DNA of 64,000 nucleotides from Porcincola sp945869225 (lineage in GTDB: Bacteria > Bacillota > Clostridia > Lachnospirales > Lachnospiraceae): assembly GCF_052118625.1 (NCBI RefSeq), contig NZ_JBQKGW010000002.1:62001-126000 (forward strand). Reading direction: 5' to 3'. The notes under the pieces are model-generated. The model did not search any database and had not been told where the DNA came from. It saw nothing but the letters and a program-made list of their open reading frames with translations. Of this stretch, positions 24,673 through 32,856 are shown in pieces; position 1 is the first letter of the stretch; every line of letters begins with the position of its first letter. The translations under genes were made by a program, and so were the position numbers.

Positions 24673-26304
24673 ATGGAAATCTATCGGGGAAAGATCCTGC
24701 ACAGCGGAATCGCTGCCGGGAAGATTCACATTCTGGAGCGCGGGCTCCATGTGGAAAAGAAAAAAGATGTCGCAGATGTGGATGCGGAAGTCAACCGCTA
24801 TCTTTCTGCGCGCGAGACAGCAGAAAAGGAGCTGATGTGCCTGAAGCAGCAGGCAGCGGATGCGATTGGCACTGAGAACGCCGCGATATTCGAGGCGCAG
24901 GCACAGCTTCTCTCCGACAGTGAGCTGAACCGCGGTATCATTGATCTCATCCGCAGCGAAAAGGCGAATGCGGAGTATGCTGTCTTTACGATCGCCCGGA
25001 AATACACCGATCTGTTTTCATCCATGGAAAGCGACTATTTCAGTGCCAGAAGCGCCGACCTTCTGGATGTCATCCAGCGTCTCATCCGCCTCCTGAAGGG
25101 GGCCGGAAAGAACCGGAAGCTGGCAGAGCCCTCCCTGATTACCGCCATGGATCTGCTTCCTTCCGATACCCTCCAGCTGGACCGCAGGCTTGTGCTGGCC
25201 TTCATCACACGGGAAGGCTCTCCTCTTTCCCATGCCGCCATCCTGGCCCGGGGGCTGGATATCCCGGCTGTCAGCGGAATTCCTGTCCGGGAGGAGTGGG
25301 ACGGGCATCCGGCAATTGTAGACGCTGAGAGCGGGACGCTGTACATTGACCCTGACAGGGAGACAGAGCGCCGTCTGCTGATGCGCCGAACCTCGCTGCT
25401 GGAAAACCGCAGCCAGTACCGTGCCATGATCGGTCAGGAGTCCGTTACCACCGACGGCAAGCCGATCCGGCTGTATGCCAACATCGGTACGCCGTCCGAT
25501 ATCGCGTCAGCTCTTGAAAATGACGCGGAGGGTGTCGGCCTGTTCCGGACAGAATTCCTCTGTCTTGGCAGAAGAACCATACCGAACGAGGAGGAACAGT
25601 TTCAGAGCTACAGGGAAGCCTGCCACCTGATGGGCGGCAGGCCGATCGTCATTCGTACGCTTGACCTGGGCTCGGACAAACAGTCAGAGCTGCTGAACCT
25701 GCCGCAGGAAAAGAATCCGGCACTCGGATTTCGGGGGATCCGGATCGGACTCACGCACCCGGAGCTATTCTCGTGCCAGCTCCGGGCCATCTATCGTGCC
25801 AGCATATATGGGAACCTGTCCATCCTGTTCCCGATGATCACCTCTGTCCGGGAAATCCGTCAAATCAAAAAGCTCATCCGCAGTGTGCAGGATGAGCTGA
25901 CGAAGCGCCAGATTTCCTGGCGCAGCTGTCCGATTGGCATTATGATTGAGACGCCCGCCTCCGCTCTTCTCTCCGACGAGCTGGCCGGAGAGGTTGACTT
26001 CTTCTCCATCGGAACCAACGACCTGACGCAGTATACGTTGGCAATGGACAGGCAGAACGGAAGCCTCGACGCCTTCTACGACCCTTACAGCGAGGCGGTC
26101 ATGAAGGAGATAGAGATAACCGTCAGAAATGGCCACAAGTGCGGCTGTCCGGTCGGCATCTGCGGAGAACTTGCAGCTGATACGACCGTTACCGACAGGC
26201 TTCTGAAGATGGGCGTCGATTCCCTTTCCGTCTCCCCGCATATGATCCTCCCGGTGCGGAAAGCCATCCGGGAATCCTGCACCGACCCTGTCCCCGCTTC
26301 CTGA
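24673..26304 (+). CDS. ptsI: PTS enzyme I (phosphoenolpyruvate-protein phosphotransferase)
   Basis: Transfers phosphate from PEP to HPr. 543 aa, slightly shorter than typical. Seen: N-terminal GIAAGKIHIL, phospho-histidine region FITREGSPLSHAAILARGLDIPAV with His187, EGVGLFRTEFL, IGTNDLTQYTLAMDR at about 446-460 and the catalytic Cys497 in PVGICGELAAD. The usual GGxTSH motif reads EGSPLSH, keeping the histidine. The ATG at 24673 lacks an obvious strong ribosome site. No PTS permease or HPr gene is adjacent; an HPr is found at 59883-60146. Confidence 0.92.
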   Translation: MEIYRGKILHSGIAAGKIHILERGLHVEKKKDVADVDAEVNRYLSARETAEKELMCLKQQAADAIGTENAAIFEAQAQLLSDSELNRGIIDLIRSEKANAEYAVFTIARKYTDLFSSMESDYFSARSADLLDVIQRLIRLLKGAGKNRKLAEPSLITAMDLLPSDTLQLDRRLVLAFITREGSPLSHAAILARGLDIPAVSGIPVREEWDGHPAIVDAESGTLYIDPDRETERRLLMRRTSLLENRSQYRAMIGQESVTTDGKPIRLYANIGTPSDIASALENDAEGVGLFRTEFLCLGRRTIPNEEEQFQSYREACHLMGGRPIVIRTLDLGSDKQSELLNLPQEKNPALGFRGIRIGLTHPELFSCQLRAIYRASIYGNLSILFPMITSVREIRQIKKLIRSVQDELTKRQISWRSCPIGIMIETPASALLSDELAGEVDFFSIGTNDLTQYTLAMDRQNGSLDAFYDPYSEAVMKEIEITVRNGHKCGCPVGICGELAADTTVTDRLLKMGVDSLSVSPHMILPVRKAIRESCTDPVPAS

Positions 26305-26422
26305 GCAGCCCGGTCACTGCTTCCTGTTCGGCCTGGGTCCGTTTTCCTGTGATTCAGACGCCCCGGAGCGTTTCAAATTTCTGCAGGCGGTCCGCTCGTG
26401 CCATCCGGGATGCGGCAGGGAG

Positions 26423-28441
26423 TCAGTCCGGGATGCCTGTCTGAATATCAAGCCGGAACCCATCCCACATGCTGGCAGAAACATTGTAGTCTCTCAGATC
26501 CGTAACAATCCTGTGATAGAACGCCTGTCCACCATGCACAATATCGTAGGTTCTCGCATCTCCCCTGGCTTCCAAATGCCGTCCGAAGGAGCTGTTCTCA
26601 ATATCCTCCGCTCCATAATCATCCGAGGAGCCGTCCGGCCAGAAAATATACAGTCTGGGGATCTGAGGCTCTGAATTATACCGCACATCTCCAATCTGTC
26701 TGAGCAGTTCTCTTCCCTGTTCTTCGTAGCTGCACAGAACATGCGCATAGCGCCAGACCGTCCGCGTGAAATCCGAGACGCGCAGCTGCATCAGCCAGTC
26801 TTCATCCATCATGCCATGACCGTCATCTTTCGAGATGATCAGAACGATCGGAAACTGCCGCTCTCCCTTGATCGCCGCGGCTACCTCTCCGATCTGGTCC
26901 TCTCTGAGAATCCGCCTTCTCCCGGAGCAGGGCAGACCGTTGAAAATCCCGACATTATCCACAATGTTCTTGTAAAAAGCCGGGTAGCTGAAGAACCGGG
27001 AGGGAGCATATGTCCCCGCAGACTCCTCCCGGTCAGGCTCCGCATATCCGTTGACCGTCTCAAGCCAGACCTGCGGCTGTGCGCCCCTCTCCGCCTTTCC
27101 GCCAATCACGTTCTCGCCGGATGAAGGGGTTCCATCGTAGCTTTCATACAGGTTTGCCTCGGCATACCAGACCCTGCCGCCAATCTCAGGGTCAATGTGG
27201 CGCACATGCGCCTTCAGCCTGCGCTTCTCCTCGTTGTAGAGAACCGTCACATTGAAAGCCATGACCTCTGCATGGAAGGAAGATACCTTCTCCGGCATCC
27301 CATGGAACAGGCTTCCATATTTCTGGCTGATCCAGCTGTAGATGATATTGCTGCAGGTCTCAAAGAGAAGCTGCACAGACGGCTTTTCCTCCTGCCGCAT
27401 ACGGCTGCCATCCACCATCGTCTTCATCTGAAAAACAGTATGCCTGGTCAGCGGACGGATTTCATAGTGCCTGGACTCCGCATCTGTGTCCTCCCGGCCA
27501 TCGTTGTAGACATCCCGTTTGCTGAAAACCTCCTCAAGCCTCGGATCGTGGAATACACTGTCGTTCAGAAGCGCGATGATCGTGTTGACATTGATCGGGA
27601 TTCTCCTCGATTTTGCCAGAAGCTGTCCGATCAGGACCGGCCGCGGTGTACGAAAAATCCTTTTTGCCAGATTCTCCGTATTGACCATATCTTCGTTCAG
27701 AATCTTCTCGACTTCCGGATAGAGCTGTGCCTCCCCCAGCTTCAGGCGGAAATGACTCTTCACCATGTCGCTCCATCTTCCGGACTTGTACAGCGCATGT
27801 CCCAGGTCCTCGAAAAGCGTCACCATCGACTTGTCACACAGTTCCAGCGTTGCAAGGATCGAGTTGAAATATCTGGAGAATCCCGGATAGTGGCTCCAGA
27901 GTTCCTCTCCCTTGTACCGCATGTCATGCTCAACCTCATGCCAGCCTTCAAAAAACATCGTCTTGATCTGGATCTCGAAGGTATCATCGATACACATGTC
28001 CCAGGTCTGGGGTGAAATCTCTGCCTTCAGATAAGCAGGCAGACGGAAGACACCGTTAAGCTTCTGCGGCTTGAATTCATCCTCCTCACGCTTGGAGGTT
28101 GACCAGTTGACCACATCGAACGTATTTGCCATGATGTTCTGACAGATTGAAATGTCATCATCAAAGTACAGGTTGATGCGCACCCCGATCAGATCCTGAA
28201 TCTTATGGTCCTGATTATAATCCTTCCGCTCAAACTTACTCTCCATGGAAGCGGCGGTCTTGATTCTCGAAAAACAACGGAAATAAAGGCCGCACTGTTC
28301 CATCCGGTCACTTATGATCCGTTTCAGATCCTGTTCCACCATCGGCGGAACCTTCACATTCTCCGCAAGTTCTTCTTTTGTAAAGAGGACCTGGTCTGTC
28401 TTCATATCCTCCGGGTCATCTATCGAATAGGGTCTGCTCAT
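26423..28441 (-). CDS. RelA/SpoT-type synthetase domain fused to a large unknown region
   Basis: 672-aa protein. Residues about 35-200 form a nucleotidyltransferase domain of the (p)ppGpp synthetase type: RIK at 59-61, Lys69, IQDLIGVRI with Asp83, FEIQIKT with Glu156 and Gln158, and WHEVEHDMRYK at 167-177. The residues expected for ATP and GTP handling are present, so synthesis of (p)ppGpp or a related nucleotide is plausible. No HD hydrolase, TGS or ACT domain is seen. The remaining 450 residues are not recognised; the end contains PIVLIISKDDGHGMMDEDW and PRLYIFWPDGSSDD, an alpha/beta-looking domain. Start ATG 28441 has CAGGAG upstream. It ends the operon with the TPR protein and folC and converges on ptsI (118-nt gap, no clear terminator). 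Confidence 0.75.
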   Translation of the reverse strand: MSRPYSIDDPEDMKTDQVLFTKEELAENVKVPPMVEQDLKRIISDRMEQCGLYFRCFSRIKTAASMESKFERKDYNQDHKIQDLIGVRINLYFDDDISICQNIMANTFDVVNWSTSKREEDEFKPQKLNGVFRLPAYLKAEISPQTWDMCIDDTFEIQIKTMFFEGWHEVEHDMRYKGEELWSHYPGFSRYFNSILATLELCDKSMVTLFEDLGHALYKSGRWSDMVKSHFRLKLGEAQLYPEVEKILNEDMVNTENLAKRIFRTPRPVLIGQLLAKSRRIPINVNTIIALLNDSVFHDPRLEEVFSKRDVYNDGREDTDAESRHYEIRPLTRHTVFQMKTMVDGSRMRQEEKPSVQLLFETCSNIIYSWISQKYGSLFHGMPEKVSSFHAEVMAFNVTVLYNEEKRRLKAHVRHIDPEIGGRVWYAEANLYESYDGTPSSGENVIGGKAERGAQPQVWLETVNGYAEPDREESAGTYAPSRFFSYPAFYKNIVDNVGIFNGLPCSGRRRILREDQIGEVAAAIKGERQFPIVLIISKDDGHGMMDEDWLMQLRVSDFTRTVWRYAHVLCSYEEQGRELLRQIGDVRYNSEPQIPRLYIFWPDGSSDDYGAEDIENSSFGRHLEARGDARTYDIVHGGQAFYHRIVTDLRDYNVSASMWDGFRLDIQTGIPD

Positions 28442-28498
28442 CGGTGCACTCCTGTATGCCGGAAGCTGCAGCCATAGCGGCTGCCATCCGGCTGCACA

Positions 28499-30136
28499 TC
28501 ATTGTGCATTGATCTGATTTCCGTACATATCATAATTCTGCCCCGTCACCGGGTCCGTCCAGGCTACCTGAGGCGTCTGGGTACTGTTTCCATATACAGT
28601 AATATCCCCTGCCCCCGCACCGGTTCCGCTCTGTGTGCTTCCCGACGCGGAAGCCTGCGAAGCATTCGTCTGTGCTGTGGGATTGGGTGAATTCACAGAC
28701 GCTTCTCCCTGTGATGCCGACTGACTGCCGGCTCCTGCGCCGGACGAGGATGCACCTCCGTTCATATAGGGCTGGACGGTGGAAGCCTCATTCGGATACT
28801 TCTCGGCATAAGCCTTGAAAATCTCATCCGCTTTTGTGTAATCGCCCTGGTTGTAATAAGCAAACCCCAGGTAATACAAGGCGTTCTTATAGTTGGCTGC
28901 CTTTCCTTCCTTGTCTGAGTCGACCGCCTGCTGCAGAGCAGCGGCTGCCCCGGCATAGTCCTTGTTTACATATGCCTGTGATCCCTGCGTGAAGTACTGA
29001 TTGAAAAGTGCATCTCCGATCTGGGAAGTAATATCATCATACAGCGTCTTTCCGGCACCATCATAATCGTCTGCCTTCAGCTTCCCGAGTGCCTCGACCG
29101 TCTTGGTCTGATCCCCCAGCACATAGAGATCCGCAACCGAGAGCAGGCTGTTATAGCTTTCGATCCTGCTGTTTGCGTCATCCCGTTCCTTCTCAGCGTT
29201 CTTTGCCGACTGATTGGCGCTGTCAATCTGGTCCTGGAGATCCTGGGCAGTCGCAGTCGCAGTCGCCAGAGATGCATTGGCATCCATGACCGATTTGTTT
29301 GCCTCGTCGTTGGCACTCTGCCGCACCTGCGGGACCGTCAGAAACCACACGATGGCTGCCCCCAGAAGAATTCCAAGAAAGATGTTGATGATTGTGGCAA
29401 CCGTGGAAGAGTCCCGGAACGTTGTCGGCATGATGACAACATCATTTCCAGAAAGATACCGAACCGACTTCTCATCCTCCTGCCCTGCCGCATCGCCTCT
29501 TTTTCTCGCAAACGGGCGTCTGCCCCTTTCTCTGCGGACTTCCGTCAGGTATCTGAGTGTCGTTGTGTTGGTGTTGTCGATCTGAGCGGCTTTTTTCAAG
29601 AGTCTGCCCGCGCGATCCCACTCTCCGTATTTCATATACAGAAGAGCCAGCAGCTGATACGCCTTGACCATCTTCGGGTTCTGCGCGATCACCTTCTTGA
29701 GCTGCATGATGGCCATATCCTCGTGACCGCCCAGGCAGTACTCAATCGACTGATTATACTTGCGGATCGTGGAGTTGATGACATCAAGCCTGTTTTTATT
29801 GCTCTGAAGGATCTCCAGGTATTGCTTGGCCAGGTTGTTTTCCGGTTTCAGATTGGTGCTGATCACCCACTCTACTAACGCAGAAACCACCTCGCCGGTC
29901 TCAAAATAGCAGAGGCCAAGCAGGTTTCTTGCATCGATATTTTCCTTGTTGAAGCGAACACTCTGTCTCAGAAGCGTCTGGGCGCCGGAAAGGTCCCGCA
30001 CAGAAGCCTTCTCCAGTCCTCTGTTATACAGAAGATTGGAAATCCTCACAATGCGCTTCTGAATCGAGACATCCGCCCCGCAGTTTCTGCAGATGGTCTC
30101 ACCGGTCAGTTCTGCCCCACAGTAGATACACTTCAT
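28499..30136 (-). CDS. Zinc-ribbon TPR membrane protein
   Basis: 545-aa protein of unknown function. An N-terminal zinc ribbon has Cys3, Cys6, Cys16 and Cys19. TPR-like helices follow (about 30-200), then one membrane segment at about 245-268 (ATIINIFLGILLGAAIVWFL). Outside the membrane come a coiled coil (about 270-330, Ala/Asp/Asn rich), further TPR repeats (NALYYLGFAYYNQGDYTKADEIF) and a Ser/Gly/Ala/Gln-rich tail. Such proteins probably scaffold other proteins across the envelope. Its ATG overlaps the stop of the upstream 52-aa ORF by ATGA, implying translational coupling; the alarmone-synthetase fusion follows after 57 nt. Confidence 0.78.
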   Translation of the reverse strand: MKCIYCGAELTGETICRNCGADVSIQKRIVRISNLLYNRGLEKASVRDLSGAQTLLRQSVRFNKENIDARNLLGLCYFETGEVVSALVEWVISTNLKPENNLAKQYLEILQSNKNRLDVINSTIRKYNQSIEYCLGGHEDMAIMQLKKVIAQNPKMVKAYQLLALLYMKYGEWDRAGRLLKKAAQIDNTNTTTLRYLTEVRRERGRRPFARKRGDAAGQEDEKSVRYLSGNDVVIMPTTFRDSSTVATIINIFLGILLGAAIVWFLTVPQVRQSANDEANKSVMDANASLATATATAQDLQDQIDSANQSAKNAEKERDDANSRIESYNSLLSVADLYVLGDQTKTVEALGKLKADDYDGAGKTLYDDITSQIGDALFNQYFTQGSQAYVNKDYAGAAAALQQAVDSDKEGKAANYKNALYYLGFAYYNQGDYTKADEIFKAYAEKYPNEASTVQPYMNGGASSSGAGAGSQSASQGEASVNSPNPTAQTNASQASASGSTQSGTGAGAGDITVYGNSTQTPQVAWTDPVTGQNYDMYGNQINAQ

Positions 30137-30291
30137 CGGACGTTCTTCCCCTTCTTCTCTTTTTCGTCCTGGATCATCTCTTTCAGAATATCCGTGACAT
30201 CCGTCAGGTCCCTGCTGTAGATGGCATCCTCTGCTTCATTGACATCCATGGAAGGATGGAATTTTTTCAGCTCTTCCTCGTAATTGATCAT
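30133..30291 (-). CDS. Small conserved-looking 52-aa acidic/basic protein
   Basis: Starts MINYEEELKKFHPSMDVNEA and ends in a Lys-rich tail (EKEKKGKNVR). Predicted mostly helical and soluble, with an acidic N-terminal half. Support: a good ribosome site (AGAGG, 6-nt spacing), start overlapping the folC stop by ATGA, and stop overlapping the TPR-protein start by ATGA. Two such overlaps in the same frame make it very likely real. Function unknown; position suggests a partner or regulator of the TPR protein. Confidence 0.75.
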   Translation of the reverse strand: MINYEEELKKFHPSMDVNEAEDAIYSRDLTDVTDILKEMIQDEKEKKGKNVR

Positions 30292-31598
30292 ACTTCACCT
30301 CTGACTATTTTTTCGATCGCGCCGGCAAGGTACAGTGAACCGGCACAGAACAGAAGTCCGTCCTTCTTCCCTGCCACTGCCCTTCTGTATGCCTCCCGGA
30401 TGTCGGGAACCGCCTCAACCGGGCAGTCCGCATAGATACGGAAAATCTCCGCAAGTCTGTCTGCCGGAGCAACTCTCGGCCCGGCAATCTCAGTCGTCAC
30501 AACAGCAGAGAAAAGACCGTCTGCGCATAATTCCCGGATCATCGTGTGATAGTCCTTGTCGGCAACCGCGGTAAAGAGAAGGGACACGGTCTGCTTCTTC
30601 GCAATCCGCCGGACGGTCCGCAGAAACTGCGCAATCCCATCCTCATTGTGTGCCCCGTCGACGATGACACCGGATTCGACCATCTCCATCCTGCCGGGCC
30701 AGCGTGTCATGCCGACCGCTCTGATGGCTGTTTCAGGATGGAAACACCCTTCCTTCTCTCCGAAAAGGGCAGCTGCCTGAAGTGCGACCAGACAGTTCTC
30801 AACCTGATAGTCGGCAAAAAACGGAAGACGGACATGTGCGTGTCCATAGTACCTGTTGTCCAGCGTAAATTCAATGCCGTCCGGCATGTAAGAAATATCC
30901 GCTGGTGCCTCAGACACGACTGTCAGCGGCGCCTCCTGCTCCTGTGCGCGCCTTCGGATCACATCAAGAGCCTCCCGGACGTCGAACCGTTCCCTCGGAA
31001 ACCCATCTGCCACGACGGGGACTCCTCTTTTAATGATTCCGGCCTTTTCATAGGCGATCTTCCCAAGCGTATCGCCCAGGTATGCCATATGGTCAAAGCT
31101 GATGGACGTGATCACGGACAGGTCGGGATGCCGGACACAGCTGGTGGCATCCAGCCTTCCGCCAAGTCCGGTCTCCATGACACAGACATCAATCTTCTGT
31201 TGTCTGAAGATCAGCATTCCCATCGCAAAAAGGAATTCAAAATAGGCAGGATGCATGAAACCGTCCGCCTGCATCTTTCTCACACAGCCAAGGACCTCCT
31301 CGAACGCTTCTGTGAACTGCTCTTTCGAGATCATCCGTCCGCAGATTCTGAATCGTTCCCTGACATCAACCAGATGCGGAGAGGTGAACAGGCCTGTGCG
31401 CAGCCCCTCTTCTCTCAGGATACGGTCAAGGTACGCGCACACGGACCCCTTTCCATTCGTTCCCGCCACGTGAATCACCCGGAAACCGTCCTCCGGGTGA
31501 TTCAGACGCAGAAGCAGATTTTCCGTATTCTCCTGCCTGGTTTTTTTTGTAAACCTGGGGATCTGATCTATATACCTGCATGCTTCATCAAAGGTCAA
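30288..31598 (-). CDS. folC: Folylpolyglutamate synthase/dihydrofolate synthase
   Basis: ATP-dependent addition of glutamate to folates, Mur-ligase fold, 436 aa. Seen: FRVIHVAGTNGKGSVCAYL (P-loop), RTGLFTSPHLVDVRERF, CVMETGLGGRLDAT, SVITSISFDHMAYLGDTLGKIAYEKAGI and GVIVDGAHNEDGI. It starts with a TTG at 31598 with GAGG about 8 nt upstream, 13 nt after the rpoD stop. The stop overlaps the start of the 52-aa ORF. Confidence 0.96.
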   Translation of the reverse strand: MTFDEACRYIDQIPRFTKKTRQENTENLLLRLNHPEDGFRVIHVAGTNGKGSVCAYLDRILREEGLRTGLFTSPHLVDVRERFRICGRMISKEQFTEAFEEVLGCVRKMQADGFMHPAYFEFLFAMGMLIFRQQKIDVCVMETGLGGRLDATSCVRHPDLSVITSISFDHMAYLGDTLGKIAYEKAGIIKRGVPVVADGFPRERFDVREALDVIRRRAQEQEAPLTVVSEAPADISYMPDGIEFTLDNRYYGHAHVRLPFFADYQVENCLVALQAAALFGEKEGCFHPETAIRAVGMTRWPGRMEMVESGVIVDGAHNEDGIAQFLRTVRRIAKKQTVSLLFTAVADKDYHTMIRELCADGLFSAVVTTEIAGPRVAPADRLAEIFRIYADCPVEAVPDIREAYRRAVAGKKDGLLFCAGSLYLAGAIEKIVRGEV

Positions 31599-31611
31599 TG
31601 CTTTGTCCTCG

Positions 31612-32790
31612 TCAGCTCAGAAAGTCCTTCAGCCGCTTGGATCTGGAGGGGTGCCTCAGCTTTCTGAGTGCCTTTGCCTCGATCTGGCGGATTCTCTCCC
31701 TCGTGACATTGAATTCTCTTCCGACCTCCTCCAGCGTCCTGGCACGACCGTCCTCCAGTCCGAAGCGAAGCGTCACAACCTCCCGCTCTCTGGATGTCAG
31801 CGAGCTGAGCGCATTGTTCAGCTCTTCCCTGAGCATGCTGAAGGTCGCAGAGTCTGCCGGAGAGAGCGCTGTGTCATCCTCGATAAAGTCGCCCAGATGG
31901 GAATCATCCTCCTCGCCGATCGGCGTGTCAAGCGACACCGGATCCCTGGAAATCTTCAGAACCTCCCTTACCCTGGACTCCGGAACCCCAAGCTTGTCCG
32001 CGACCTCCGCAGGCGTGGGTTCCCGCCCGAGCTCCTGGAGAAGCTGTCTCGACATGCGGAGCGTTTTATTGATCGTCTCAACCATGTGGACCGGTACACG
32101 AATGGTCCGTCCTGTGTCTGCAATTCCGCGCGTGATGGCCTGCCGGATCCACCACGTTGCATACGTTGAGAACTTGTACCCCTTCGTATAGTCGAATTTA
32201 TCGACAGCCTTCATCAGTCCCATGTTGCCCTCCTGGATCAGATCCAGAAACGGCATTCCACGTCCGACATACTTCTTCGCGATCGAAACCACCAGTCTCA
32301 GGTTGGCTTCCGTCAGCTGATTTTTGGCATCCTGGTCTCCCTGCTCCACAAGCTTTGCCAGGCGAACCTCCTGCTCACTGGTGAGCAGCGGAACATTCCC
32401 GATCTCCTTGAGATACATGCGCACAGGGTCCTCAGTCGAAACACCGTCCAGGACATCCGTGTCATCCAGCTGTCCGGCCTCCGCCTCCTCGACCTCGGCC
32501 TCCTCCATATTGACCTCGTCATCATCACCGGTTTCAATCAGAAGGCTGTCATCCTCATCGACATCCTGCCCTCCCTCATCCGGCATCTTGCCCCGGATCA
32601 CATCGATATTCTGCTCTTCCAGTGTCTGATAGATGTGGTCTGTCTGTTCTTCATTCAGCGCAAAAGGCTCAAACGCCTTGATAATTTCCTCTTCCTCAAT
32701 GGTATTCTTGTTTTTCTTTGCTTCTGCAAGAATCTCCCTCAGCGTCTTGAGAAACTGCTGCTCCATGTTATGTGTATCACTGCTGCTCAT
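31612..32790 (-). CDS. rpoD: RNA polymerase primary sigma factor (RpoD/SigA)
   Basis: Housekeeping sigma factor of 392 aa. Region 1.1 is acidic; region 1.2 begins DPVRMYLKEIGNVPLL; region 2 has LRLVVSIAKKYVGRGMPFLDLIQEGNMGLMKAVDKFDY and YATWWIRQAITR; region 3 GREPTPAEVADKLG; region 4 EREVVTLRFGLEDG and the helix-turn-helix TLEEVGREFNVTRERIRQIEAKALRKLRHP. It lies between clpX and folC; the dnaG gene usually found before rpoD is absent. Confidence 0.98.
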   Translation of the reverse strand: MSSSDTHNMEQQFLKTLREILAEAKKNKNTIEEEEIIKAFEPFALNEEQTDHIYQTLEEQNIDVIRGKMPDEGGQDVDEDDSLLIETGDDDEVNMEEAEVEEAEAGQLDDTDVLDGVSTEDPVRMYLKEIGNVPLLTSEQEVRLAKLVEQGDQDAKNQLTEANLRLVVSIAKKYVGRGMPFLDLIQEGNMGLMKAVDKFDYTKGYKFSTYATWWIRQAITRGIADTGRTIRVPVHMVETINKTLRMSRQLLQELGREPTPAEVADKLGVPESRVREVLKISRDPVSLDTPIGEEDDSHLGDFIEDDTALSPADSATFSMLREELNNALSSLTSREREVVTLRFGLEDGRARTLEEVGREFNVTRERIRQIEAKALRKLRHPSRSKRLKDFLS

Positions 32791-32856
32791 ATTCTCTGTA
32801 ACTCCTCTCCCGTTCTGTGCCCATCCGGCCTCGTCCGCCCTTCCCGGACTCGGAGC

